Notes: generated by a model from the sequence alone, not told the origin. Positions 1 through 8,310 are shown, counted from the first letter of the stretch. The stretch: DNA of 34,916 bases from Rhodobacteraceae bacterium WD3A24 (GCA_002967695.1 PUHN01000040.1:1-34916); one strand, 5' to 3'. Numbers and translations: made by a program.

Positions 1-343
1 TGGGCAGCGGTGCCTCCTCGGCCGCCGGCGGGGGCGGGGCGGCGGGCGCGGGTTCGGACGGCGCCGCCGGGGCCTCGGGCGCGGCAGATTCGGGGGCTGG
101 CTCTGGTGCAGCGTCGCCATCCGGCTCGGGCGCCTCGGCGGGCGCGGCCGGGGCGGGGGCCGGCTCGGCCTCCGGCGCGGTCTCGGGCGACTGAAGCGCG
201 GCGAATTCCTCGGCGGAGATGAGCGAAACCTCCGAGACCTCCACCTGCGGCGGCTCCGAAGGCGGCCCGAACAGCCCCCCCGCCACCGCCCAGGCGATCA
301 GCCCCAGATGTGCAAGGGCGGATATCTTCGTGCCGGTGTCCAT
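1..343 (-). CDS. tolA: TolA-like cell envelope protein, N-terminal part (runs off the window edge)
   Basis: This is the first 114 residues of a protein that continues beyond base 1. It opens with MDTGTKISALAHLGLIAWAV, one inner-membrane helix at about residues 7-27. From about residue 50 it becomes a Pro/Ala/Glu-rich stretch, as in the periplasmic stalk of TolA. In the family, TolA bridges the TolQR motor in the inner membrane to TolB-Pal at the outer membrane. The ATG lies 9 bases after the tolR stop, so the two are probably co-translated. The identification rests on gene order and architecture. The C-terminal domain that would prove it is outside the window. Confidence 0.82.
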   Translation of the reverse strand, partial: MDTGTKISALAHLGLIAWAVAGGLFGPPSEPPQVEVSEVSLISAEEFAALQSPETAPEAEPAPAPAAPAEAPEPDGDAAPEPAPESAAPEAPAAPSEPAPAAPPPPAAEEAPLP

Positions 344-352
344 CCCCGCCGG

Positions 353-820
353 TCAGCCGTCGGAGTCGTCGAGCGACGGCCCGCCACCATCGGTCACGAG
401 CCCGATATTGCCAAAGCCCGCGGCGTTGAGCGCCCCCATCACCTGCGCGAAACGCCCATAGGCGATCGACCCGTCGGCGCGCAGGAAAATCCGGTTGCCC
501 TCCCGCTCCTGCATGATCGCGCGCAGCCGCCCGATCAGCGCGTCGTCGGCAACCTCGGTCGTCTGGATCATGATGCCCCCGTCGGCGGTCAGCGTGACGG
601 TCAGCGGCTCTTCCCGGTCGCCGGGCAGCGCGCCGGCGGCGGTGCGCGGAAGCTCGACGGGCACGCCCACCGTCAACATCGGCGCGGCGACCATGAAGAT
701 GATCAGCAGCACCAGCATCACGTCCACGAAAGGAGTGACATTGATCTCGGCCATCGGCCGCGTGCGCCGCGTGCGCCGCCGCCGTCCGCCGCCCTCGCGC
801 TGGATCGTTCCCGCCGCCAT
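353..820 (-). CDS. tolR: TolR/ExbD-family biopolymer transport protein
   Basis: Protein of 155 residues, the usual size for TolR. A basic cytoplasmic start (poly-Arg, residues 12-21) leads to MAEINVTPFVDVMLVLLII, the family's single transmembrane helix. Asp33 aligns with the proton-carrying aspartate of TolR. The rest is a periplasmic domain with the typical RADGSIAYGRFAQVMGAL segment. With TolQ it forms the inner-membrane proton channel that drives TolA. The start lies 3 bases after the tolQ stop and tolA follows at once, so this is a tight tolQRA operon. The pairing with TolA and YbgC favours TolR over ExbD. Confidence 0.95.
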   Translation of the reverse strand: MAAGTIQREGGGRRRRTRRTRPMAEINVTPFVDVMLVLLIIFMVAAPMLTVGVPVELPRTAAGALPGDREEPLTVTLTADGGIMIQTTEVADDALIGRLRAIMQEREGNRIFLRADGSIAYGRFAQVMGALNAAGFGNIGLVTDGGGPSLDDSDG

Positions 821-823
821 GGC

Positions 824-1519
824 TCAGGCGTCCAGCTGGCGCGAGAGGATGGTCGCGAACTCGTCGGCGAAAGACTCGTATCCCGCCACGATCCGGTCGC
901 CGTCGGCCGACAGCTTGTTGTAGAAGATCACCGCCGGAATCGCCGCCAGCAGCCCCAGCGCGGTGGCCAGAAGCGCCTCGGCGATCCCCGGCGCGACCAC
1001 GGCGAGGTTGGTGTTCTGGGCCAGCGCGATATCCTCGAACGCGTTCTTGATCCCCCAGACGGTGCCGAACAGCCCGATAAAGGGCGCCGTCGAGCCGACC
1101 GAGGCCAGCCATGTCAACCCGCCATGGAGACGCTCCTGCTCCCGGCCGATGGCGACATCCATCGACTTGTCGATGCGCGCCTGGGCTCCCGGTATCAGCG
1201 CCCCGTCGCGCCGGTGGCTGCGCCGCCATTCCATCATGCCCGCGGCAAAGACCCTTTCGGGCCCGGTAACTGGGTCGGGGGGAAGACGCTCGAACAACTC
1301 GTCAAGCGGCTCGCCCGACCAGAAGGCCGCGTCGAACGCAGCGGCGTTGTGCCGCGAGCGGCGGAAATTGATGTGCTTCTGGATGATGATCGCCCATGAC
1401 CAAAACGAGGCCACAAGCAGAATGATCATCACGAGTTGAACGGTGAAGCTTGCACGCGCGAAAAGCGCCAGCACGGAGAAGTCAATCTCCTGCGCGGCTG
1501 CGAGGGTTTCGGTTTCCAT
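824..1519 (-). CDS. tolQ: TolQ, proton-channel subunit of the Tol-Pal system
   Basis: Protein of 231 residues in the MotA/TolQ/ExbB family. It has three hydrophobic segments: about residues 22-45, then 135-160 and 170-200. The conserved core is VGSTAPFIGLFGTVWGIKNA, followed by the PGIAEALLATALGLLAAIPA helix. The family forms a pentameric stator around TolR and converts proton flow into movement of TolA, which pulls in the outer membrane during division. ybgC lies upstream across a 106-base spacer, and tolR and tolA follow. Confidence 0.96.
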   Translation of the reverse strand: METETLAAAQEIDFSVLALFARASFTVQLVMIILLVASFWSWAIIIQKHINFRRSRHNAAAFDAAFWSGEPLDELFERLPPDPVTGPERVFAAGMMEWRRSHRRDGALIPGAQARIDKSMDVAIGREQERLHGGLTWLASVGSTAPFIGLFGTVWGIKNAFEDIALAQNTNLAVVAPGIAEALLATALGLLAAIPAVIFYNKLSADGDRIVAGYESFADEFATILSRQLDA

Positions 1520-1625
1520 ACTGCCTGCTCGTCGAATTGGGGGGCCGTCTTGCGCAGCCTGGGTCGGAGATGACTCTACCGCGTTTCGATGGCCGCGCCA
1601 ACACGGGCACGCCGCGGGGGGCCAC

Positions 1626-2027
1626 TTATTCCGGGCCGGCGCCGAGATGACGGCGAAGTTCCGCCGGCAGTCGCGCCGGCCGCCCCGAGGCGCTCAGTGC
1701 GACAAGCGTCACGCGGGCCGAAAACAGGACCGCGTCCCCGCGCCGGACGTCCTGGCGCAACGCCAGCCGCGCGGGCGTAGCTGATTCGGGCACGGTCGAG
1801 ACGGTGAGCAGATCGTCGAACCGTGCCGGGGCAAGATAGTCGGCCTCCACCCGGCGCACGGCAAAGACGACGCCCGCCTCGGCCTTCAGCCGCCTCTGGT
1901 CGATGCCCAGCTCCCGCACCCATTCGCTGCGCGCCCTTTCGATGAACTTGAGATAGTTGGCGTAATAGACGACCCCGGCGAGGTCGGTGTCCTCGTAATA
2001 GACGCGGATTTGGTGGCGATGGGTCAT
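1626..2027 (-). CDS. ybgC: YbgC-type acyl-CoA thioesterase of the Tol-Pal cluster
   Basis: Single hot-dog-fold protein of 133 residues. The N-terminal signature YEDTDLAGVVYYANY carries the catalytic aspartate (Asp15) of the 4-hydroxybenzoyl-CoA thioesterase/YbgC family. FIERARSEW follows on the long helix. Family members hydrolyse acyl-CoA or acyl-ACP in the cytoplasm and have been linked to phospholipid metabolism. The gene heads the tol cluster, its usual place in proteobacteria. The spacer to tolQ is 106 bases, so tolQ could also have its own promoter. The exact substrate cannot be told from sequence. Confidence 0.94.
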   Translation of the reverse strand: MTHRHQIRVYYEDTDLAGVVYYANYLKFIERARSEWVRELGIDQRRLKAEAGVVFAVRRVEADYLAPARFDDLLTVSTVPESATPARLALRQDVRRGDAVLFSARVTLVALSASGRPARLPAELRRHLGAGPE

Positions 2028-2110
2028 GTGTTGCCGCCCGTTGCGATACGTCCGGCCCCGTTACTCCCGCACCCAGTCCACGGCAAGCGCCGCACGCCGG
2101 GGACGGCGGG

Positions 2111-3196
2111 TCACCACCACGAAATCCGCTCCTCGAACTGCTTCCAGTGCTTGAGCGTTCGCTCCGGGACGGGCGAAATTCCGAACAGCCGCTCGGTGGC
2201 CCGCGCGGACTCGCGCATCACGAAATTCACGAAGATCGCGGTGCGCCCGTCGCCAGGAGCCGGGTCTATGACCGCGGCCGAAACGGCCTGCGCGAAGGGT
2301 GCCTGCAACCGGCCGTTCAGCAGGTTGTCGAGGATCAGCAGATCGCCGTCGGCGTAAACCTCGTTGAGGGCGAGGTTGATGAGGTCGAACAGGCTCGGCA
2401 TGCTCAGCCCCGCGCTGTCGATGTCGAGCAGCCATGTGCGCCCTTCATCCCGCGCGTCGTACAGAAGATTGGCGATATTGAAGTCGAGATGGGTTTTCAC
2501 GAAGGCGTATCTGCGCGCAAGATCGGCAACCGCATCGCGGTAGCGCAGATACTGCGCTCGCTCTCCACGCGGCAGGCGCGTGCCGACCTCGTCATAGCAG
2601 GCCATGATCAGCTCCGGCCGCGGGGGCTCACGATGCTCGGTGATATAGCGGAGATAGGCCGCGACTATCCTTTCGACCGCCTCCAGCCGTGTCTGTGGCT
2701 CCAGCAGCGACAGCGGGGGCGCCGACACCAGCGCCTCGCGCCGCAAGGGGCCGGCCGGGCTGTCGATCAGCGCCGCATCCGGGGTGTCGAAATACCGAAA
2801 CAGCGCGAGACGCTTGCAGGCGCAATAGCTGCGCCATTCCGCGCGGCTCGTGGTGGTGAGGACTTCGCCGGCGCGAAAATCGAAGAACTTCAGACCTTGG
2901 GTTCTGGTCACATACACCGCCGAGGCCCTCGCGGCCTTGCCCCGGCCCAGGATCACCATTCGGTCGAGGCCGAGCAGCTTGCGCACCCAGCCCCGCGCGC
3001 GTTCCCTGGGGCTTGGCGGTGCGGGCGATACCGGTCTGTGATAGGCTTCGAAGAAGCGTGCAAAATCGCCTGCGCCCCCGCCGGGCCGATACAGGTAACG
3101 GCCCTCGACACGCCATAGACCGTTTTGCATCAGAAAACCGTATTTCCTGACGACCCGCTTCAGTTCGAGGCGTTTTCTGACAAACCCGAAACGCAT
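2111..3196 (-). CDS. Aminoglycoside-phosphotransferase/protein-kinase-like fold protein, substrate unknown
   Basis: The reading frame opens further upstream, but ATG at 3196 is preferred. It is preceded by a purine-rich GGGGAAGGGG stretch and gives a 361-residue protein. Residues 234-243 contain THLDFNIANL, matching the HxDxxxxN catalytic loop of the kinase/APH superfamily (His236, Asp238, Asn243). WLLDID at 255-260 supplies the second metal-binding Asp. An MPSLFDLINLAL segment follows, as in APH-type kinases. The first 100 residues are basic and show no clear glycine loop. The substrate could be a lipopolysaccharide sugar or a small molecule; neither can be decided. It lies between ybgC and envelope genes. 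The exact start is uncertain. Confidence 0.7.
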   Translation of the reverse strand: MRFGFVRKRLELKRVVRKYGFLMQNGLWRVEGRYLYRPGGGAGDFARFFEAYHRPVSPAPPSPRERARGWVRKLLGLDRMVILGRGKAARASAVYVTRTQGLKFFDFRAGEVLTTTSRAEWRSYCACKRLALFRYFDTPDAALIDSPAGPLRREALVSAPPLSLLEPQTRLEAVERIVAAYLRYITEHREPPRPELIMACYDEVGTRLPRGERAQYLRYRDAVADLARRYAFVKTHLDFNIANLLYDARDEGRTWLLDIDSAGLSMPSLFDLINLALNEVYADGDLLILDNLLNGRLQAPFAQAVSAAVIDPAPGDGRTAIFVNFVMRESARATERLFGISPVPERTLKHWKQFEERISWW

Positions 3197-3437
3197 CCGC
3201 CCCTTCCCCCGGCCCGGGGCATCCTGCCATGCGCGGCGCACCCTGTGCGTCACGCTGCCCGAGCCCGCCGGTACGATCAAGAAGGCATACCTCCGGGCCG
3301 CAGACCCCAGGTCAATGGCTGCGGACGGTCGCCCTGAACTCTCGGCTCCCTTGAGACAGCAGACGCCCCGCGCTGCTGTGCGCAAGCGTCCCGCGGCAAC
3401 CGTTTTTCGGGGGACATCGGAGCAACGCCCCCGGCGG

Positions 3438-3911
3438 CTAGCGCAGCCCCGTCTCTTCCAGCAGCCCCCGATCGCGCGCCGCGTAATAATAGCCCCGCGC
3501 ATACCATCCGACCGCCTCGTCGGGGTCGCCATCGGCCACGATCCATGCCCCGCGCAGATAACGCACCGCGTAGCGCAGGTTAGTCTCGGGGTCCAGCAGC
3601 CCTTCGGGCGCGCCGTGATAGCCCATCGTCCGGGCGGTCTGCGGGTGAATCTGCATCAGCCCGTAATACGGGCCGTTGCGGGCGCGGGGGCGGTGGCTGC
3701 TCTCGCGCCGGATGACGCGCTGGACGAGGCTTACGGGCACGTCGTTGGCCCGAGCGTGGCGCTCGATCAGCCGGCGCAGGGCCGGCGTTTCGTTGGGGTA
3801 AAGCCCACTCCCGCCGCGGCGCGTGGGCCGTTCACGCTCGCCGCCGCCGGCGCAGGCGGCCAGTCCACCTAGGACGGCGATGAGCATGGCGCGGCGGGTC
3901 ATCGCTGGCAT
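3438..3911 (-). CDS. Small lytic transglycosylase (SLT domain) lipoprotein
   Basis: With the ATG at 3911 the protein has 157 residues (a second ATG lies at 3902). The start MPAMTRRAMLIAVLGGLAAC is a lipoprotein signal, with lipobox LAAC and Cys20 as the likely lipidated residue. The mature part carries the SLT family-1 motifs in order: RRESSHRP with the catalytic Glu, YYGLMQIHPQTA, and NLRYAVRYLRG. Such enzymes cleave the MurNAc-GlcNAc bond of peptidoglycan. The frame also opens at a GTG at 3980 overlapping the upstream stop, but that start would bury the signal. Its neighbour is a TadG-like protein, so a role in opening the wall for a surface assembly is possible but inferred. Confidence 0.88.
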   Translation of the reverse strand: MPAMTRRAMLIAVLGGLAACAGGGERERPTRRGGSGLYPNETPALRRLIERHARANDVPVSLVQRVIRRESSHRPRARNGPYYGLMQIHPQTARTMGYHGAPEGLLDPETNLRYAVRYLRGAWIVADGDPDEAVGWYARGYYYAARDRGLLEETGLR

Positions 3912-3976
3912 GGGCTTGTCTTCTTGTTTCACGGCTGGTCCAGAATGCCGCCGGGCAAGCCCCGCCGGCGCGTCGT

Positions 3977-5401
3977 TCACATGCGCAACCGCAGTTGCGT
4001 CTCATTGAAATGCCCCGACATCGGCGCGTCGCAGCGGGTGGTGCTCATGTTGGTCCGCCCGTCGATCTCGCCGGCGATGAACGACGCGCCGGCACCATCT
4101 ACCCCCGCATTGGCCTGAAAGTTGATCCGCCCCGCCGCGACCATCTGCCCGCCGTGGACGGTCAGGTTGGCGGGAAAGAACATGCCGCCTGCAGTCATGA
4201 TCTGCGTGCCCGGACCGGGCGCGCAGCCCCGGTTCCGGCCGAAGCGCGCGCCTGAAGAGCCGCGGATCGAACTGCCCGAGGTGCTGGTCGTGACCACCGC
4301 CGACTCCTCGATTGCCGCGCCGTTGCCCAGCCGGATGTCGCAGTCGGTCACCACGACGACATTGAACAGGACGGTATTGTTGGGGATCGTCAGACCCCCG
4401 GAATTGCCACCGCCATTGCCCCGCCCGTTGCCGCCGCCGCGCCCGTTGCCATTGCCGTTCCCGTTTCCGCCGCCGCGGCCATTGCCATTGCCGTTCCCGC
4501 CCGAGCTCGCGTCGCAGCTGATATGGTGAATGCGCCCCTGTTCGAAATCGCCCGGCTGCAGATCGCCGCTGTCGAGCTCGATCACGCCGGGGGAATGGAT
4601 GTAGCCTGGCATCCGGTCGGAGCCGAAATCGAGATAGCTCGCCGCGATCTCGTCGATCCGGTCGAGCATGTCGAGATCGTAGCTGTTGCGCCTGAGGGCC
4701 TCTTCAAGCCCCGGATTGCCCGAGGTATCGCCGCCCGGAACGTCGAGATCGGCCAGATCGGGCATCGAGACAATCGCGCCGGGCTCGAACACGTTGTTCT
4801 GGCGCAGCCAGACATGATCGTTCGAATGCACGCAGATTCCTGCATCGAAATGGTTGTTGGAGTTGAAGCTGACCGGCCCGCGCGCGAGAAACCCGTTTTG
4901 AAAACACGGATCGGCCTCGGCCACGAAGACCGCCTGCACGTTGAGGTTCCATTCGGCAAGCCCGACCCAGTGCAGCAGATAGGTGGCCAGCCCGTTGCCG
5001 CGCGTGTCGGTGCGCGCGGCGCGCACCCGCACGGCACCCGCCGCGCCCGGCTCGGGGTGGAAGCGGCGCGCCTCCTGGTCCCAGCGGCCGAATTCGATAT
5101 CGCCGCGCCGGATGACCGTGCCGTGACGCTCGGGCGGCATGTTGCGCCGCGCCAGCTCCAGCGCGGCGTCGGCCGCGGCCCCTTCGCCCTGCGTGCGGCG
5201 GGTCATGATTGCCGCGTGTGCCGACGAATCCGCAGTGACCTGAAGATGCGCGCGCTCGGCCATGACATTGGCCACGTCGAGCGCGAGCCCGCCCAGCATG
5301 AACATCGCCACAAGCAGATAGAGCGACAGCGCGGTGACATAGCCGTCCTCGCGCCGCAGGAAACGCCGCCCGCCGCCATCCTTGTTGTGTCGGTCCGCCA
5401 T
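3977..5401 (-). CDS. TadG-like Flp pilus-assembly family protein with Gly/Asn repeat
   Basis: Protein of 474 residues from the ATG at 5401. A longer frame exists, but the MADRHNK start precedes the normal TadE/TadG topology. Residues 13-21 (FLRREDGYV) lead to one membrane helix at about 22-45, then DVANVMAERAHLQVTADSSA, the TadG-like N-terminal signature. The rest would lie in the periplasm. About residues 301-336 are nearly all Gly and Asn with a few Arg and Ser. The C-terminal part is rich in Gly, Asn and Ser with short beta-like repeats. No other tad gene is present, so this is an orphan member. The stop sits just upstream of the transglycosylase gene. Confidence 0.75.
   Translation of the reverse strand: MADRHNKDGGGRRFLRREDGYVTALSLYLLVAMFMLGGLALDVANVMAERAHLQVTADSSAHAAIMTRRTQGEGAAADAALELARRNMPPERHGTVIRRGDIEFGRWDQEARRFHPEPGAAGAVRVRAARTDTRGNGLATYLLHWVGLAEWNLNVQAVFVAEADPCFQNGFLARGPVSFNSNNHFDAGICVHSNDHVWLRQNNVFEPGAIVSMPDLADLDVPGGDTSGNPGLEEALRRNSYDLDMLDRIDEIAASYLDFGSDRMPGYIHSPGVIELDSGDLQPGDFEQGRIHHISCDASSGGNGNGNGRGGGNGNGNGNGRGGGNGRGNGGGNSGGLTIPNNTVLFNVVVVTDCDIRLGNGAAIEESAVVTTSTSGSSIRGSSGARFGRNRGCAPGPGTQIMTAGGMFFPANLTVHGGQMVAAGRINFQANAGVDGAGASFIAGEIDGRTNMSTTRCDAPMSGHFNETQLRLRM
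4395..4505 (-). repeat. Low-complexity Gly/Asn codon repeat with a 36-base tandem unit
   Basis: Within the TadG-like gene, bases 4431-4466 and 4467-4502 are two near-identical 36-base units. Each encodes a block of alternating Gly and Asn with a Gly-Arg-Gly break, and degenerate GGN/GR copies flank them. Such repeats expand and contract easily by replication slippage. The unit keeps the reading frame. Confidence 0.85.
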
Positions 5402-5547
5402 AGGCAACCTTCGTCCTTGGCCATGCGGTGCGTGCGCCACAGCCCGCCGCGTTATGAGCCAACCTGCCAGCGCAATGCGGCCGCGAAGGGCAATAAATGC
5501 GGCCATTCAAAGGCTTCACCGGGCCCTCCGTCGGCGCAGGGCGCGCT

Positions 5548-6171
5548 TTACCCCTCACCGGGCAGCCGCGCGGCGAGGCGCAGCGCGTGGGCGGCGTCAT
5601 CGGCGGCGGGCGGCATGCGCGGATCATAGGCCGCGCGGATGAGCGCGGCCACGTCTTCGCGCAGAATCTCGCCCGCCGGGCCGCGCGCCAGCGGGCCCGC
5701 CCCGGCAAAGGCATCTTCGCCCCACAACAGCATCACCCGCGCCGCCTGATCGAGCGCCAGCGCCGCGGCGGGCAGCTCGGCCAGCGCGGCGTCGATACGC
5801 AGAAACACGAACGCCGCCCGTATCGCGCCCGCCTCGTCAAAACGAAAGAGCCGATACTGGTTGGCATCGCGCGCCCTGAGACCCGCGCGCAGGGCCGCGA
5901 AATCGGGGATCATCCGGTCCAGATCGGGCAGGCCGTTCAACTCCTCCCAGTCGCGGAAGACGAATATCATCAGGTTCGCGCCCAGCTCCGGGTCGGTCTC
6001 GGCCATCCTGTGGCCGGCAAGGGCCACGACCGCCTCGATCGCGCCCTTGAAGGCGGCGAGCGTGGCCTCATCGACACCGAAGACGACGGGCGCGATCGGC
6101 CGGCCCCAGCGCGCGAAACGATATGCGCCGTCGGTGCCGGTGAAAAGCGCCTCGATCTGCTCCGGTGTCAT
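5548..6171 (-). CDS. Conserved-looking hypothetical protein divergent from argB
   Basis: Protein of 207 residues from the ATG at 6171, which has an AAGGGGG ribosome site 6 bases upstream. No signal peptide, membrane helix or catalytic motif that I recognise is present. It is acidic and alpha-helical in look, with a central segment [19 protein letters not shown] and an Ala/Leu-rich C-terminal half. An upstream in-frame Met would add a pseudo-signal of 42 residues, but that stretch overlaps the argB leader and is unlikely to be translated. Only 76 bases separate it from argB on the other strand, so the two promoters must be close. No function is proposed. Confidence 0.72.
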   Translation of the reverse strand: MTPEQIEALFTGTDGAYRFARWGRPIAPVVFGVDEATLAAFKGAIEAVVALAGHRMAETDPELGANLMIFVFRDWEELNGLPDLDRMIPDFAALRAGLRARDANQYRLFRFDEAGAIRAAFVFLRIDAALAELPAAALALDQAARVMLLWGEDAFAGAGPLARGPAGEILREDVAALIRAAYDPRMPPAADDAAHALRLAARLPGEG

Positions 6172-6188
6172 CGGCTGCCCCCTTACCT

Positions 6189-6209
6189 CGCCCCCTTGGC
6201 AGGGGGGCG
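6189..6209. other. GC-rich hairpin in the divergent leader before argB
   Basis: CGCCCCC at 6189-6195 can pair with GGGGGCG at 6203-6209. A shifted pairing, CCCCCT/AGGGGG with loop TGGC, is also possible. It lies in the 76-base gap between two divergent genes, so either transcript start could include it. No run of T follows, so it is not called a terminator. Confidence 0.5.
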
Positions 6210-6247
6210 GGATGCGTCTAACAGGGGGCGCGCCCGGAGGACAGCCC

Positions 6248-7135
6248 GTGAAGAAGCAAGCCGCCATGACCAGCGACTGGATCGCCACCGCCCGCACCCT
6301 GTCGGAGGCCCTGCCCTATCTGCAGCGCTACACGGGCGCGACCGTGGTAATAAAGTTCGGCGGCAACGCCATGGGCGACGACGCCGCGATGACGACCTTC
6401 GCCCGCGACGTGGTGCTGATGCGCCAGGTCGGCGTGAACCCCGTCATCGTGCATGGCGGCGGGCCGATGATCAACGACATGCTCGAACGGCTGGGAATCG
6501 AGTCAACCTTTCTGCGCGGCAAGCGGGTGACCGACCTGGCCACGATCGAGGTCGTCGAGATGATCCTCTCGGGGCTGATCAACAAGCGCATCGTGCAGGC
6601 GATCAACGATCAGGGCGGGCGCGCCGTAGGGCTGTCGGGCAAGGATGCCCGGCTGATGGTCTGCGCCGCCGACGACCCCGAATTGGGATTCGTCGGCCGC
6701 CCAGAGGAGATGAACCCCGACGTGCTCACGCGCCTGTTCGAGGCGGGGATGATCCCGGTCGTCGCGCCTTTGGGCGCGGGCCGGGCGGGCGAGACCTACA
6801 ATGTCAACGGTGACACCGCCGCAGGCGCGATCGCCGGGGCGCTCAAGGCCGACCGGCTGCTCCTGCTCACCGACGTTGCCGGGGTGAAGGATGAGGGCGG
6901 TGATGTGCTCACCGAACTCACGCCCGAGCAGGTGCGCGCGCTCACCGACGAGGGCGTGATCGCCGGCGGCATGATCCCCAAGACCGAGACGGCGCTCGCC
7001 GCCATCGAGACCGGCGTGCGGGCGGTGGTGATCCTCGACGGGCGCGCGCCCAATGCCTGCCTGTTGGAGCTTTTCACCGATCACGGGGCGGGCAGCCTGA
7101 TCCGCGCGCCGGACCGGCACCCTCGCCGGAGCTGA
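6248..7135 (+). CDS. argB: Acetylglutamate kinase, arginine biosynthesis
   Basis: GTG at 6248 is chosen because a strong CCGGAGGA ribosome site lies 6 bases upstream. The ATG at 6266 has only a weak site. The product has 295 residues, the normal length. It belongs to the amino-acid kinase family: [10 protein letters not shown] at about 33-42 binds phosphate, [13 protein letters not shown] forms the second glycine loop, and [17 protein letters not shown] and [11 protein letters not shown] are family blocks. It phosphorylates N-acetyl-L-glutamate with ATP in the cytoplasm, the second step to ornithine and arginine. The stop is 1 base before the next gene's GTG, so the downstream genes are probably co-translated. 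Confidence 0.97.
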   Translation: MKKQAAMTSDWIATARTLSEALPYLQRYTGATVVIKFGGNAMGDDAAMTTFARDVVLMRQVGVNPVIVHGGGPMINDMLERLGIESTFLRGKRVTDLATIEVVEMILSGLINKRIVQAINDQGGRAVGLSGKDARLMVCAADDPELGFVGRPEEMNPDVLTRLFEAGMIPVVAPLGAGRAGETYNVNGDTAAGAIAGALKADRLLLLTDVAGVKDEGGDVLTELTPEQVRALTDEGVIAGGMIPKTETALAAIETGVRAVVILDGRAPNACLLELFTDHGAGSLIRAPDRHPRRS

Positions 7136-7136
7136 A

Positions 7137-7793
7137 GTGGATCTCGACGCGATCGCCGCGCGGGCGGCGCGGCACCGGCTCGCAATTCTCGGCGGCTTCC
7201 ACCCCGCCGCCGGCGACGGCGCGCCCGCCGGCACCGCCACGCTGCTCCTGCTCGGGCCGGCCGAGCCGGGGTTCTGGCCCGGTGTCACCGCACAGCCGGA
7301 ATTTGCCGATGGTAATGCCGACCCGCTCGACCGCTGGTCGCGCCGGGTCGTTGGCGCACTGGCGGCGGAACTGTGCGCCGGCGCCGTCTTTCCCTTCGAC
7401 GGGCCGCCATGGGCGCCGTTCCAGCTCTGGGCGCGGCGCACGGGGCGGGCCTGGGTGTCGCCGGTGGCCTTTCTCGTACACGACACTGCGGGGCTGATGG
7501 TCTCGTTTCGCGGGGCGCTGGCCCTGCCCGGGCGGATCGCTCTGCCCGCGCCGCCCGCGGCAGCGCCCTGCGAAACCTGTGCGGAGAACCCCTGTCTGAC
7601 CGCCTGCCCGGTGGACGCGGCGGGCGCGGACGGATATGATGCATCTGCGTGTCATGATTTTCTCGATTCCGGGGCCGGAGCCGACTGCCTATCGTCAGGC
7701 TGCGCCGCGCGCCGTGCATGTCCGCTCAGCCGCAGCTACGGGCGCCTGCCCGAGCAGTCCGCCTACCACATGAGCCGGTTTCATCCCGAATGA
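7137..7793 (+). CDS. Eight-cysteine iron-sulfur protein, distantly QueG-like without a clear cobalamin domain
   Basis: Product of 218 residues starting at GTG, 1 base after argB, with CCGGAG as ribosome site. The C-terminal third holds CETCAENPCLTACPVDA (Cys145, 148, 153, 157), a 4Fe-4S motif. A second set follows at Cys172, 184, 189 and 195, the last as CP. This two-cluster pattern, and the upstream SPVAFLVHDTAGLMVSFRGA stretch, resemble the C-terminal half of epoxyqueuosine reductase. The protein is far shorter than QueG (about 350 residues or more). Databases would probably label it ferredoxin. Electron transfer is likely; the partner is unknown. Its stop overlaps the next ATG. Confidence 0.82.
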   Translation: MDLDAIAARAARHRLAILGGFHPAAGDGAPAGTATLLLLGPAEPGFWPGVTAQPEFADGNADPLDRWSRRVVGALAAELCAGAVFPFDGPPWAPFQLWARRTGRAWVSPVAFLVHDTAGLMVSFRGALALPGRIALPAPPAAAPCETCAENPCLTACPVDAAGADGYDASACHDFLDSGAGADCLSSGCAARRACPLSRSYGRLPEQSAYHMSRFHPE

Positions 7794-8299
7794 CGCGCCG
7801 CTTGATCCTGACACGTCACGCCAAATCGAGCTGGAACGATCCCCGACAAGCCGATTTCGACCGCCCGCTCAACCCGCGCGGCCAGGCGGCCGCGCCGTTG
7901 ATCGGGCGCTGGCTGGCCGCGCGGGGCCTTGTGCCCGAGGCCGTTCTTGTATCCTCCGCCAGGCGGACGCTGGAGACCTGGCAGCGCATCGCGCGCGAAT
8001 TGCCCGAACCACCCGAGGCGCAGCCCGTCGACGCGCTGTTCCACGCCGGGCCGGTGGCGATGCTGCGCGCGCTGCGCGGCCTGCCCGACGAGGTGCGCAC
8101 GGCGATGCTGATCGGGCACAATCCTGGGCTTGCGGAATTCGCGCTGCAGCTGCCAGCGGAGCCGAGCCCGCATCCGAAGTTTGCCGACTTTCCCACCGGC
8201 GCCACGCTGGTGGTGGATTTCGACATCACCCGCTGGGCCGATCTGCGGCGCGGGACAGGGCGCATCGTCGCCTTCTTGACGCCGGGCGATCTGGAGTAG
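7790..8299 (+). CDS. SixA-type histidine phosphatase family protein
   Basis: Product of 169 residues. Its ATG overlaps the previous stop as ATGA. The N-terminal LILTRHAKSSW carries the RH catalytic motif (Arg9, His10) in the RHAKS form typical of SixA-like members. Later come VSSARRTLETW and IGHNPGL, the second His of the phosphatase pocket. Family members remove phosphate from phosphohistidine or small molecules. The substrate is not shown by the sequence. Translational coupling to argB and the iron-sulfur gene suggests shared expression but not necessarily a shared pathway. Confidence 0.92.
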   Translation: MTRRLILTRHAKSSWNDPRQADFDRPLNPRGQAAAPLIGRWLAARGLVPEAVLVSSARRTLETWQRIARELPEPPEAQPVDALFHAGPVAMLRALRGLPDEVRTAMLIGHNPGLAEFALQLPAEPSPHPKFADFPTGATLVVDFDITRWADLRRGTGRIVAFLTPGDLE

Positions 8300-8310
8300 C
8301 CGCCGCCGAG

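Noticed and set aside
3197-3437. RNA gene in the longest gene-free stretch
   Set aside because: A CAGCAG/CTGCTG pair and short stems are present, but nothing folds like tRNA, tmRNA, RNase P or another class I know.
2111-3532. Longer kinase-like protein starting at 3532
   Set aside because: The added 112 residues are Arg/Cys-rich with no family character, overlap the transglycosylase gene, and lack a better ribosome site than 3196.
4431-4502. Possible CRISPR or minisatellite array
   Set aside because: Two adjacent 36-base units without spacers, in frame inside a gene; this is a coding Gly/Asn repeat.
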